Of a stretch of DNA of 40,588 nucleotides, positions 1 through 8,521 are shown one piece after another. The notes below the pieces were generated by a model. That model saw only the letters and a list, made by a program, of their open reading frames with translations, was not told where the DNA came from and did no database searches. The stretch lies in IMG/VR virus record IMGVR_UViG_3300038629_000542, positions 1 through 40,588 of that record. One strand, 5' to 3'. The DNA is from a virus. The translations under genes and the position numbers were made by a program. Position 1 is the first letter of the stretch, and the number at the start of each line of letters is the position of its first letter.

Positions 1-1087
1 CCATGCCTGCCTCAAACATCCGGCCTATATTTTCTTCGGTGAACATCTCAAAAGAAGGATCATTAACGGCCACATTGACCATAGACAGGAACTCCTGAGC
101 TGCCTCCTGGCCAAACTCCGCAGGAACCTGAATCCCTGCTTCTTTTGCGATCTTGGCAATTTGGAGCACAGCCCGATTGGTCACGGTTTTGTCGGCGGAT
201 TTCTTGGCGGTCATCACCGCTCTCCTGAAAGCCGCCGCCTTCTGGGGGCCTAAGACCTTATCGATAATCCGGATATTACCACCGGCCAGCTCTACAAAGG
301 CCGCCACAGTGCCGGTCGCCAAGGCCGACCAGGGGTTATTAATACCCTGCTCCATATTTTCGCCCCAGTTCCCGCCTGCCTCCATAGGCATCACACCAGC
401 GACCACACCGGCTTTGGCCCCGAATTGTTTCATTCCCTGTTTCTGCAGCGCGCTCATCGAAACGCGGTCGACCCAACGAGTCGCATGTTTTTTAGCCGCT
501 CGACTGGGGACGCCCTTTGCAAGATAGCGCTTCATCGTTTGCTTGATGAGCTGATTGCGAACCCTGCGACCGAAGAACCCCGCAACCGCACCGGCAGCCG
601 TTCCTGGGCCAGGTGCTGCGGCGGACCCCACAGCTGCGCCAATCACTCCCGACAGGACAGCCTCGATCATAGAGGGCATCAACTCGCCAGCGGTCCCCTG
701 CGCCCAATCGATCGCCCGACCGGTCTTGTCAAGGATCCCCTCGCCTTTCATTATGTCGCCAAGCTCAAAGCTGGCCGGATATTCAGAGGCCTCTTCCATC
801 TTCTGTTTATAGCCTTCATAGCCCCAGTTCTGCAGGCCCTCTCCAAGACCAACGGTTTTCTCCAGTCCAGCCCCTGCAAGCCCAGCGAATCCATAAAATG
901 TACCGGCCAGCTGCTTTTTGCCACGCTCCCAGCCACGAGCGACATCCCCCATCTCAGCCACGTTTTCCTCAGTGCGCTCCTGACGTGCCTGGCCCAAAAC
1001 AGCCCCGATTTTATCAGCGATTGAGATCGGCCCTTGCGCCGCTTCTTCGTCTAAAACGCCTTGGATCCTATCAGAGATAATCCCCAT
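1..1087 (-). CDS. Partial large virion protein (possible internal/ejection protein), 3' end outside window
   Basis: A reading frame starts at ATG 1087 behind an AAGGA site and stays open for 362 codons to the left edge, so the C-terminus is missing. The start lies 2 bp after the stop of the upstream gene. The middle is rich in Gly and Ala (VIGAAVGSAAAPGPGTAAGA, followed by a basic FFGRR), and there is a second glycine-rich stretch further on. Such Gly/Ala helices and a position at the far end of a structural cluster are typical of large internal virion or DNA-ejection proteins of podoviruses. That role is inferred from context and composition; no enzymatic motif is visible in the part present. 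Confidence 0.8.
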   Translation of the reverse strand, partial: MGIISDRIQGVLDEEAAQGPISIADKIGAVLGQARQERTEENVAEMGDVARGWERGKKQLAGTFYGFAGLAGAGLEKTVGLGEGLQNWGYEGYKQKMEEASEYPASFELGDIMKGEGILDKTGRAIDWAQGTAGELMPSMIEAVLSGVIGAAVGSAAAPGPGTAAGAVAGFFGRRVRNQLIKQTMKRYLAKGVPSRAAKKHATRWVDRVSMSALQKQGMKQFGAKAGVVAGVMPMEAGGNWGENMEQGINNPWSALATGTVAAFVELAGGNIRIIDKVLGPQKAAAFRRAVMTAKKSADKTVTNRAVLQIAKIAKEAGIQVPAEFGQEAAQEFLSMVNVAVNDPSFEMFTEENIGRMFEAGM

Positions 1088-1089
1088 TG

Positions 1090-2196
1090 TTATTTTCCTT
1101 GTCGCGTATTGTCATATTTTTGGAGAATCCTTAGCCGCGTCAGCCCCGCGTCGCTTTTTTTCAACTCTCTAAAATAAGCCAGTTGCTCTTCGTCGGTAAG
1201 GATATCCAAAACGCCCAGCACTTTGTTAGCTGTCACTTCTTCGTCGCCGCCGCTCCCCCAGGCCCTTTCTATCATCTTGCCACCGCTCTCATCAGCCAGA
1301 GCTTGCCCCGTCCGCTGGTTGCGCATGACCCCGTCAGACCCCTCTATGTATTTATCAGTCGCGCCTGGCGTAGGTCTCACCTTGGCGGCCTCCACCAGCG
1401 CCTTGCCGCGAATGCCTGCAGCGCCCTTCGTAGCTTCACCCGCGATGCGTTGCTGCTCGACGCCAGTTTTACCTTTGATATTTTCCTTTTCAAGATTGAT
1501 CATATCCTCTTTGGTCAGCCTGGCCGGAAAGCCCAGGGCCTCCTGCTTGGTCAGGTATTCCTGATCGGTGAGCGGATCATAGAAGGTTCGATCGGTGCCT
1601 CTGATTGCTTCCACTATCGGAGATTTCGTCTTTTGCCGCGCCTCAAAGGCCGTGTCGACCGCTTCGGGCGTCGGGCGGGGCCTGCCGGTCCCAGCGGTTA
1701 TCACTCCCGCTGAAGTGGTTGGGACATTTGTCCCAACCCCTGCTTGAGCCAACCGCTTGCCCCTCGTGGCAGTCTTCATCGAACTCTTAGGCTTGAAAGA
1801 AGGCTGGCCAGCTACCGCACCCGCGTCTTCAGGACGACTGGGCGCAACTGTAGCGCCGCCTGGCTTAATCTTCGGGAACAACCCTTCTGTCAGCTTGATC
1901 GGCGCACCAACAGGCCTATCCACTGGGTTTACAGCCCCAGTATTAACGTCGCGGCCACGATACGTGTGCGGCGCTGGCCCCATCCTGTTCTCATTAATAA
2001 ACTCCCTGAGATGCTGCGTGTCAGGGGGCCAAAACCTCTTACTGTCTGCAGCTGGCGCTGGGGCGGCTGGCGCTGCCGGATCCGGTGGAAGGTTTGCTGG
2101 CCTTCCAGCCCCGATCACCTCATTGCGGGTCTTCGTATTCTGCTTCCAGTATTCGGTGGTGTAGTCCTTGCCTCCATACCCATACATTGTAGGCAT
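1090..2196 (-). CDS. Uncharacterised virion-associated protein with Pro/Ala-rich N-terminus and KRLxQAG motif
   Basis: This 368-aa protein is not recognised. The N-terminal third is low complexity (PPDPAAPAAPAPAADSKRF) and probably disordered. Near residue 145 it carries KRLAQAGVGTNVPTTSAG, which resembles motifs in two other small proteins of this window (25167-25460 and 25463-25747). The C-terminal third looks helical and charged and ends in a KxDNTRQGK tail. It sits between the coiled-coil protein and the partial left-end gene with spacings of 2 and 17 bp. It probably belongs to the virion, as a linker or internal protein, but that is inference. Confidence 0.75.
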   Translation of the reverse strand: MPTMYGYGGKDYTTEYWKQNTKTRNEVIGAGRPANLPPDPAAPAAPAPAADSKRFWPPDTQHLREFINENRMGPAPHTYRGRDVNTGAVNPVDRPVGAPIKLTEGLFPKIKPGGATVAPSRPEDAGAVAGQPSFKPKSSMKTATRGKRLAQAGVGTNVPTTSAGVITAGTGRPRPTPEAVDTAFEARQKTKSPIVEAIRGTDRTFYDPLTDQEYLTKQEALGFPARLTKEDMINLEKENIKGKTGVEQQRIAGEATKGAAGIRGKALVEAAKVRPTPGATDKYIEGSDGVMRNQRTGQALADESGGKMIERAWGSGGDEEVTANKVLGVLDILTDEEQLAYFRELKKSDAGLTRLRILQKYDNTRQGK

Positions 2197-2213
2197 TTTG
2201 TGTACCTCCTAAA

Positions 2214-4166
2214 TCAAGGATAATAATTATTATAATGTGCAACCATCAGCGAATGATTTATGTTGCCAGAGAAGCTGTTCGATGTTCCGTAGCTGGTCGA
2301 GTCAGACCGCGCCTCGCGGTAACCCAGAGAGGCTGTCGCGCTAACTGAGCCGAATGCGGCAGCCAGCATCTGAGAGGCCACCTGGGACGAAGCGACCAGT
2401 CCATTGTTGGCCAGCTCGTACTGAGCGATCAGGGTCCTTATGGTCATGTCGACCTCTTTAAGCTGCATGTCATAGATCGATTTGGACTCCTCAATTCTGG
2501 CAGCATAAGCCCTGGAGGTGCCATCGATGTCCGCCTGCAGCCTTGCGATTCTGGCCTTGAAGACCTCGACATCCAGCCGCTCGATGCTCACCTTAACCGC
2601 CGCCTCTTTTACAGCCGACTCAACATCGGCCAGATATTTTTCGATATCTGCGCGGTAGATCGCCACCTCCTGCTCTTTAACCTTCAGGGTGGCCTCTGCC
2701 CTGGCTATGTCCACTCCCGCCTTGGCCTTGTAGCCCTCAACCACGCTTTCATAAGCCTGCGCCTGGGCCTTGTACAGCTCCACCTTGGTCAACTCGCCCT
2801 GGATCTCGGCCTTGTAAGCCTCGTAACGAGCGGTCACCGCTTCCACCTGAGCTGCATAGGCCTCAACCAGGGCCTTGAAATTCTGAACTCTGGCCAGGTC
2901 CACCTCAGTACGGATCTTTGCGCCCTGCATTTCGGCGACATACATGTCGACCAGGGTCTTAACTCCGTTCACCTGGGCCGTATAGGCCTCTATCAGCGCC
3001 CGTTGGGCATCCACGCTGGCAGACACGCCTGCGATCTGAGCCTTGTACATCTCCGCCTTAGCGATCTCCCCGTCAATTCGGGCTTTATACACAACGGCCA
3101 AGGCCTGGTAGGCCTGTAGCTGGGCCTTGTAATATTCAACCTTTATCCCGTAGATTATGACCGCCGACTCCACAACAAACTTAGCAGACTCGAAAGCACG
3201 AGCCATCTTGCTGTTGTGATAGGTCAGCCACATCTCTTCATAGTCCAGCCCAGCCGACATCATAAAATGGGTGTTGTCCTGGGCCAGCTTGGACTGCTGG
3301 ACGAGGATGTCATTGTTTATGTCTTCGCGCACCCGATTAATCTTGTAATTCACCTCCATTAGGCCAGCGGCCAGCGCGCCTGGAGGCAGGGGAAATCCCC
3401 TTGAAGCGAAAAAGCTCAGAGCCTCGTCATAGGCCTGCTGGTTTTCCAGCTCCTGACGGGCGGTCGCCCGATCGTAAATGGCCTGCTCGGTGGCCTCGTC
3501 TAAGCCGGTGCCTCCCTGCTGGATGTTGTAAACCAGCTTGTCCTTTATAGCATCGTTCACGTCCGAGGTGTAAGCCTCTTCAGTAAAGCTATACACGGGT
3601 TCCGGTGGCGTCAGATCTGCTACCGGTGGACTGCCCTCAAACTGCGGCAAATTGTAATCTGGAGGGCCAGGGATAGAGATGGCGTCCAGCACAGGAAGCG
3701 GAGGCAGCGTAATCGTCGGCGCTGTCGGAATCTCCGGATCAGTAATATCCGGTGGATTCGCGCTGAAAACCGGAAAGGGCGCGTCCGGCACCGGCACCTC
3801 CCTTACATTGGGATCTGCTGCGCTGAACTCCGGAGCTGGATCCGAAGTGATGATCACGCTGGCCGGATCGGGCCGGTTGCCCTCAAAGTCCACGTCAGCG
3901 ACAGATATGGGATCAACTACCAGAAGGCCAGGGTCCGGCATCTGCAGGGTGTCCAGGCCCATCAGATCTTCGCGGGTGTAGGTGGGACCGGTCCAAAAGA
4001 TTTCGTAGTATTTGTTCGCCAGCTGGCCGATATAATCAAACGCCAGGGCCTCGTAGGTCTCTACGAAGTTTTCAGCCTGGGTAAAGCGCTCACCCACTAA
4101 CTCCCCAGAACTGGAGTTCTGTACGGCATGTGTAATCAATTCAGGCGGTGGTATAGATGATGGCAT
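2214..4166 (-). CDS. Long coiled-coil structural protein with YKAxI repeats
   Basis: The 650-aa product has three parts. Residues about 60-200 are proline-rich and extended (repeats of D/P, TITLPPLPVLD). Residues about 200-330 are mixed helical. From about 330 to 590 there is a near-continuous helix with recurring (E/V)xYKAQ(I/A)xAY units and Ala, Val and Tyr at heptad-like spacing, indicating a long coiled coil. The C-terminus is Ser/Asn/Gly-rich and ends in HYNNYYP. This architecture suits an elongated fibre, needle or internal rod, but no named family is recognised. The gene lies 2 bp downstream of the 620-aa gene in the same operon. Confidence 0.8.
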   Translation of the reverse strand: MPSSIPPPELITHAVQNSSSGELVGERFTQAENFVETYEALAFDYIGQLANKYYEIFWTGPTYTREDLMGLDTLQMPDPGLLVVDPISVADVDFEGNRPDPASVIITSDPAPEFSAADPNVREVPVPDAPFPVFSANPPDITDPEIPTAPTITLPPLPVLDAISIPGPPDYNLPQFEGSPPVADLTPPEPVYSFTEEAYTSDVNDAIKDKLVYNIQQGGTGLDEATEQAIYDRATARQELENQQAYDEALSFFASRGFPLPPGALAAGLMEVNYKINRVREDINNDILVQQSKLAQDNTHFMMSAGLDYEEMWLTYHNSKMARAFESAKFVVESAVIIYGIKVEYYKAQLQAYQALAVVYKARIDGEIAKAEMYKAQIAGVSASVDAQRALIEAYTAQVNGVKTLVDMYVAEMQGAKIRTEVDLARVQNFKALVEAYAAQVEAVTARYEAYKAEIQGELTKVELYKAQAQAYESVVEGYKAKAGVDIARAEATLKVKEQEVAIYRADIEKYLADVESAVKEAAVKVSIERLDVEVFKARIARLQADIDGTSRAYAARIEESKSIYDMQLKEVDMTIRTLIAQYELANNGLVASSQVASQMLAAAFGSVSATASLGYREARSDSTSYGTSNSFSGNINHSLMVAHYNNYYP

Positions 4167-4168
4167 TT

Positions 4169-6031
4169 TTAACCTCCAATGACTTCTTGTTCAGGATATT
4201 CGTGATCTTCGTAATCGGCACTCCAGGCAACAATCCTGAAGGTGCCATTACAGTAAACCGGCTCGTCCTGGAACTCATCAAACTCAGGGATCACCAATGA
4301 CCATGCTGGTCGGTCGGGATGTCTTGCAAAGCTGCGCTTAAACAGCTTGCCATCGTCAGTCCACACCCCGTAAAAATCATGTCGGTAATCCAGCGCCGCC
4401 CTACGCGGCACATGGGCTATGGCACACTGGCGTCCGGCAGAACTCACGTCGAAATAGTAACGGACGTCAGGCGTATATGGGTACTGGTCCGAGTCGTCGT
4501 AATTATGTAAAAACGGGTGGCCGGTCCAATTGTGATGCTCATCGGTCCCTCCACCCTGCTCGCCGGTCGGATACTCGACCCCATTTACCCACAGGGTTTC
4601 AGCCCACGAAGCCGTTTCCTGCTGATGCCACCACTCGGCGACACAAGGCGCTAAGTAGTCCGGATAAGACGGGTGATCCTGGATGCAGCACCAGAAAAAA
4701 GGCTGGCCAAGATAATCTGAGCGCGCCGTCGTCAAGATCGCGGTATGCGTCTCCCGTCCATAGAGCATGGCCCCTTCTGTTTTGTTGCGCATACAGGTCC
4801 ACAATTCGTTGTTCTCACAATAGGTCGATGTCCTCGTATCATTGTAGCTGTAGTTGTGCGCCTGTCCGGCGATCGAGACATCATCGACCCAGCGGGACCC
4901 GCCAGGAAACCACCAATTAGGACCCTTATACTGCCTGTGGTTATTCTGCGGCAAAAGAGCTGGTCCGGTCAGTGGGATATACTTCTGTTCCTGAAAGGCC
5001 TTATCGGCAGCATAGTCCTGCTGAAACCAATATTTGACCGTGTTAGGTTGTCCGGAACACGGCCAAGGAGGACCAGGATAATCCCCGCAGCCTTCCGCCG
5101 AAAAGGTGATTCCCCCGCCACTCTGAGTGCAGCTTGGGAGGTCCTTGTTCTGCAGATGGTTCGTAATCGGGTGTGGCATCATAAGCGGAAAGGGCGGATC
5201 CGGATAAATATCGTAAATGTCCCAGTACCATTTCCCCTCGGTCCAGCCATCGATATAAAACCAGTAGCGCGTTGTCCACTCCGCATGGTTATAAAAGCGA
5301 TTATAGGCCTTCCAGAGCATGGCACCGGCATAGCCATCATGCAATGGCGAGTCACAGCAGGCATCCTCATAACAGTCAGTTGCAACCGCTTCGGTAGGGT
5401 GGATGTACGCATGATTGTTCACCGTCTGGGTGTACTCTCCATCCCAGTAACTCAGAGCAAAGCTGTCACTATTGCACGGGTAGTCGGTGATATCGCAGCG
5501 CTTTGCTCCCTCCATTTCCCCACCGTAATGCTGGATCTCCATCGGCATCCATGACGGATAGTTCTTTAAGTTGGTCTTCCACTGGCAGGCCGTAAAGGAT
5601 TGCCTGGGCGCATCAGCTGCCACCTTGACAAACTTGCCACCAGGGCCAAATTCCTCAAAAAACACATAGATCCCGATAAACGAAGAGACCATAGACCCTG
5701 GGGAGACCTCGCTTTCCCGCTCCACAAAGCAATCAAAGGCGATCATTAACCCGCCTTCATGGCGGGGGTCGCGCTGACGCTTAAAGCGACGCTTTTTCTC
5801 CACGCCCCTGACAGGGATAATGATCTTCTCCTTGCCATGCATCACCACGATGAAGTGGTGGCCCTCGCGTTTGCCATAGTAGATATCGAGACCTTTGTTG
5901 GCGACACGCAACACGCTAAGATGCTGCATCGCCGCATGGATCTTTGGCTCCTGCTCGGAGACCGAGATCTCTGCCTCTGCTTCTTGGGCAACCAATAAGA
6001 CCTCCACTCCTTGTCTGTTGATCTTAATCAT
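4169..6031 (-). CDS. Cys- and aromatic-rich structural protein, function unknown
   Basis: The 620-aa product starts with an N-terminal region of about 100 residues that looks globular (a beta-rich KIIIPVRGVEKKRRFKRQR stretch). It is followed by about 500 residues unusually rich in Trp, Tyr, His and Cys, including CYEDACCDSP and FFWCCIQDHP. There is no signal peptide or membrane segment. The many Cys and His residues suggest metal sites or, in an exposed particle protein, disulfides. The start ATG overlaps the stop of the upstream gene (ATGA). Position suggests a tail or receptor-binding component, but I cannot assign it to a family. Confidence 0.75.
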   Translation of the reverse strand: MIKINRQGVEVLLVAQEAEAEISVSEQEPKIHAAMQHLSVLRVANKGLDIYYGKREGHHFIVVMHGKEKIIIPVRGVEKKRRFKRQRDPRHEGGLMIAFDCFVERESEVSPGSMVSSFIGIYVFFEEFGPGGKFVKVAADAPRQSFTACQWKTNLKNYPSWMPMEIQHYGGEMEGAKRCDITDYPCNSDSFALSYWDGEYTQTVNNHAYIHPTEAVATDCYEDACCDSPLHDGYAGAMLWKAYNRFYNHAEWTTRYWFYIDGWTEGKWYWDIYDIYPDPPFPLMMPHPITNHLQNKDLPSCTQSGGGITFSAEGCGDYPGPPWPCSGQPNTVKYWFQQDYAADKAFQEQKYIPLTGPALLPQNNHRQYKGPNWWFPGGSRWVDDVSIAGQAHNYSYNDTRTSTYCENNELWTCMRNKTEGAMLYGRETHTAILTTARSDYLGQPFFWCCIQDHPSYPDYLAPCVAEWWHQQETASWAETLWVNGVEYPTGEQGGGTDEHHNWTGHPFLHNYDDSDQYPYTPDVRYYFDVSSAGRQCAIAHVPRRAALDYRHDFYGVWTDDGKLFKRSFARHPDRPAWSLVIPEFDEFQDEPVYCNGTFRIVAWSADYEDHEYPEQEVIGG

Positions 6032-6921
6032 CGGGCGTACCTCAATACCTGGTCCTCAAAGCGGGTGTCGTCTTCCAGGAACCCGCCCTGCCCATCTTCG
6101 GCCCCCGTTCCGACCGGCTGCATAACGAGCGTCGGTAGATCTACATCGAGGAACATGCTCTGCGTGTAAGCGCTGGCATCTATCCGCAAGTCCGGAAGGT
6201 TGCGGTCCAGCGCCAGCAAGTCACCGGCTGCTGCCGATGCCGCTATTTTTAAGGTCGGCAAATTGGCGTCCAGGTTCGCAACATGCGCGGAACTCATGGC
6301 CATCTCGACCATTAAGGCAGGCAGCTTGGCATCCAGGCCCCCCGCCAGCGGAGCTATGCCGGTTGCCTCGATTGTCATGCCTGGCAGCCTCTTGTCCACA
6401 GCTCCGTAGAGATGCGGCAAGGTTGCTTCTATCTGTAGGGCAGGGAGTTGGAGGCTGTCGGCCCTTGCACCGCCATTCGACTCCCCTACAAGCGCCGGAA
6501 GGCTCTTGTCGAGAAAAGCGATTCCCCCACCAAGACCGACAGCCTCACACTCTAAAGCAGGCAGATTCTCGTCAAGCTCACTGCCTGCTCGTGCATCTAA
6601 TTCCAGGATGGGCATTCTACACCCACCGCTTCTCGTCTCACCACGGTGTCCGAATTGCCCCTCGCTCTCTATGTGCGGCAAAAGCGTAGGGTCTATCGGA
6701 TCCGTCCAGATGAAATATTCATAAATCCAGCGCGTGATGATGCTCATCATGTTGGGCAAATAAGCAGCACCTGGGATCTGTAGCGTGTCGACAACCCGCG
6801 CTGCATCCACGAGATGCATGTGCATGCCATCGTCGACAGCCATGGCCGCAGTTGTCCCTGAACCCAGTGCCAGCGCAGGCACACTGTGATGGTGATAAGC
6901 GTCCTGGACGACTAAAGTCAT
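6028..6921 (-). CDS. LPxL-repeat protein with N-terminal YHHH motif, probable tail/fibre component
   Basis: The 297-aa protein begins with VQDAYHHHSVPALAL, a form of the His motif that fills the two giant proteins encoded upstream, and soon after has DGMHMHLVD. From about residue 100 onward it is made of some eight to ten units of 20-25 residues with consensus L(D)xxLPxLxIEA (examples LPALECEA, LPALQIEA, LPTLKIAA, LPDLRIDA). Regular short strand-like repeats of this kind suggest a beta-solenoid or trimeric fibre shaft. Start ATG follows GGGGAGG and overlaps the upstream stop (ATGA). The role in the particle is inferred from the repeats and context. Confidence 0.75.
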   Translation of the reverse strand: MTLVVQDAYHHHSVPALALGSGTTAAMAVDDGMHMHLVDAARVVDTLQIPGAAYLPNMMSIITRWIYEYFIWTDPIDPTLLPHIESEGQFGHRGETRSGGCRMPILELDARAGSELDENLPALECEAVGLGGGIAFLDKSLPALVGESNGGARADSLQLPALQIEATLPHLYGAVDKRLPGMTIEATGIAPLAGGLDAKLPALMVEMAMSSAHVANLDANLPTLKIAASAAAGDLLALDRNLPDLRIDASAYTQSMFLDVDLPTLVMQPVGTGAEDGQGGFLEDDTRFEDQVLRYAR

Positions 6922-7151
6922 TTAGACCTCCCCGATATTACAGGAATAACCCATTCAAGAGATTCTTGATAAACACCAAACCACCTATCTTCATCATTGG
7001 CAGTTTGGTTTAAGAGCTTCCTGTATTTTAAAGGCAACGATCTCCAGCAACTACTGCAAAAAACTGCCTCTTTCTTTAACCTGTTGCCACACACACAGCG
7101 CAAATCTTCTATCGTTGCCAAAAAAAAATAAGCAAGCGATGGACGATCCAT
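6918..7151 (-). CDS. Small zinc-ribbon-like protein, possibly inserted
   Basis: This 77-aa protein contains CVCGNRLKKEAVFCSSC, a CxC...CxxC arrangement of a small zinc ribbon, followed by a Trp/Tyr-containing tail. Codons are AT-richer than in neighbouring genes. It starts at ATG 7151 after GGGGAGGCCTA and its stop overlaps the next start. The 15-bp start contexts of this gene and the next are nearly identical (14 of 15), which suggests the gene was inserted in front of the 297-aa gene. Its upstream spacer is the hairpin run at 7164-7285. Function unknown. Confidence 0.6.
   Translation of the reverse strand: MDRPSLAYFFLATIEDLRCVCGNRLKKEAVFCSSCWRSLPLKYRKLLNQTANDEDRWFGVYQESLEWVIPVISGRSK
6922..6936 (+). 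repeat. Short direct repeat, copy 1 (start context of the 297-aa gene)
   Basis: TTAGACCTCCCCGAT, which on the minus strand is the Shine-Dalgarno and start context of the 297-aa gene. It matches copy 2 at 7151-7165 in 14 of 15 bases. Confidence 0.6.
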
Positions 7152-7165
7152 TAGGCCTCCCCGAT
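7151..7165 (+). repeat. Short direct repeat, copy 2 (start context of the zinc-ribbon gene)
   Basis: TTAGGCCTCCCCGAT differs from copy 1 by one base and lies 229 bp away. The pair flanks the small zinc-ribbon gene, consistent with insertion by recombination over a ribosome-binding-site sequence. Because both copies are functional Shine-Dalgarno contexts, convergence is also possible. Confidence 0.55.
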
Positions 7166-7285
7166 CAAAAACCTCAGTTGAGGCTTTTGATTTTAATTAG
7201 CCTCACATGAGGCTAATTTCCGATCAAAAAGTTCAGTTGCACCTTTTGATTTCTCCGATCAAAAGCGCAATGTTGCGCTATTGAT
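7164..7285 (-). repeat. Run of four consecutive hairpins in an intergenic spacer
   Basis: The spacer between the 246-aa gene and the zinc-ribbon gene is almost entirely palindromic. Hairpins lie at 7164-7191 (13-bp arms, one mismatch, 2-nt loop), 7195-7218 (11-bp perfect arms, 2-nt loop), 7223-7250 (ATCAAAA/TTTTGAT outer stem, imperfect core) and 7258-7285 (13-bp arms, one mismatch). Three share an outer ATCAA(A)A...TT(T)TGAT stem preceded by CG, but have different cores (CCTCA/TGAGG, GCGCAA/TTGCGC) whose two arms change together. The last one overlaps the upstream stop codon. They could act as terminators, attenuators or mRNA stabilisers. Confidence 0.75.
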
Positions 7286-8025
7286 TATGCGCCGTAGTAT
7301 TCAGGCAGGGTCAGCTTAAACGTATCGATCGTATAGGTCGAACCCACCACGATCGAGGTGCTGGTCATATTCAGATCTGCACCACTGGTCCCTACTGAGC
7401 CGTCTACCCTCGGAAGACTGGTGTCTGATCCACCGGCATCGGTCGCGTTGCCCACAAACCGGAACCAGCCAGCCGTCCCGTTGGCCAGGCCATTGTCCTG
7501 CCAGGTGTCCCCAGCGGCCTTGACGATAAAGCCAGTGGCGGCATCGCCGAATTCCAGACCGTTAGCATAGGCCCCATGGGCGAAAGCACCGCCGTCGACC
7601 GAGATCTCCAGCAGCAGGGTCCCAGATACCGCAGTATCCGCATTAGCCGGTTGGCTGCCCGAATAGATCCTTATGACCCCGTCCTTCAGAAGGTCTTTAA
7701 GAGATCCGCCCTTGCAGGATACCAGGGTGAAATACGTTCCCGTTCCCTCTGCGGTCAAAGCATCGCCTCCGACCAGGACCAGGGTCCCGATAGCGACAGT
7801 GGCGATCGTGTACGGCGTACCGTTAGTGTCGTTATTGGTGGTTCCTTCCACATGCACCTCATCGCCAGGCACAAAGCCAGCGGTTACGAACCCATTGCCG
7901 GTGTCGGTGATTTCATCGGGATTTGCATCGACGAACGCGATCCCGTTCCCGACCATCAGCGCTCGTGGCTCGGCAATCTTGCCCAGCATTAAATCCCTTA
8001 TTCCAGTTGAAAGTCGAAGTGTCAT
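7285..8025 (-). CDS. Phage structural protein (tail/neck type), beta-rich
   Basis: This 246-aa protein has the typical look of a beta-rich phage virion protein: Gly, Thr, Asp and Val rich, no membrane segment. It contains DGVIRIYSGSQPANADTAVSG followed by GTLLLEIS, a block I associate with uncharacterised tail-region proteins of environmental phages. Start ATG follows AAGGAGGTAAGAACA. The stop codon is inside the first hairpin of the downstream run. No enzymatic residues are apparent; the exact particle position is unknown. Confidence 0.75.
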   Translation of the reverse strand: MTLRLSTGIRDLMLGKIAEPRALMVGNGIAFVDANPDEITDTGNGFVTAGFVPGDEVHVEGTTNNDTNGTPYTIATVAIGTLVLVGGDALTAEGTGTYFTLVSCKGGSLKDLLKDGVIRIYSGSQPANADTAVSGTLLLEISVDGGAFAHGAYANGLEFGDAATGFIVKAAGDTWQDNGLANGTAGWFRFVGNATDAGGSDTSLPRVDGSVGTSGADLNMTSTSIVVGSTYTIDTFKLTLPEYYGA

Positions 8026-8038
8026 TGTTCTTACCTCC

Positions 8039-8521
8039 TTAAGATTGTGATGGTTTACGATTCAAGACGACCGGAATCAGCCGAATCGAATCTACGGAAA
8101 AATCAGACCCCCTCACGTTCTCCACCCGCAGCACCCAGTAACGCCCCTTGGCATTCCGAGGTAAAGGCACCACAGAGGTGTGCTGCTGCTGGTTCGCGTG
8201 AATTGGCGTGACATTGAAAATACGTTCATTCTCATCATCGTCCTTTATGATCAGCGTGAGCTGGCCATCGGTCTCATACCCGAAATAAGCGCGTCTAAAG
8301 CGCTTCTGGTGCTCAATGCCAAAGTCTGACGTGACGGTCTCAAAAAAAGCCTCGATCTCTGTGCCGTCATCGGTGTCTCCAGAATCCAGCTCAAATATCC
8401 CATCGTCGCTGGCCCCCAGGTAAACATCCCCGAATTTGCACATCGAATTAAAATTGTAGTTTTGATACTGGCTGGCAGCTAAGCGTTCCAGGGCCAGGCA
8501 CAGTCCTAAGAAATCAGCCAT
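8039..8521 (-). CDS. Tail-associated structural protein
   Basis: The 160-aa protein contains VYLGASDDGIFELDSGDTDDGTE, a strand-turn-strand element with a propeller-like look, and then a beta-rich half with HQKRFRRAYFGYETDGQLTL. This resembles domains seen near tail fibres of many phages. The start, preceded by GGAGGTGGTCA, overlaps the upstream 110-aa gene by 8 bp, so the two are probably translated together. I infer a tail or baseplate-like role from context; the family is not recognised. Confidence 0.7.
   Translation of the reverse strand: MADFLGLCLALERLAASQYQNYNFNSMCKFGDVYLGASDDGIFELDSGDTDDGTEIEAFFETVTSDFGIEHQKRFRRAYFGYETDGQLTLIIKDDDENERIFNVTPIHANQQQHTSVVPLPRNAKGRYWVLRVENVRGSDFSVDSIRLIPVVLNRKPSQS

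Noticed and set aside
7152-7285. CRISPR or REP-type mobile repeats
   Set aside because: Units vary in size (24-28 bp) and core, follow each other with almost no spacer, and occur nowhere else in the window that I can see; kept as a hairpin run only.
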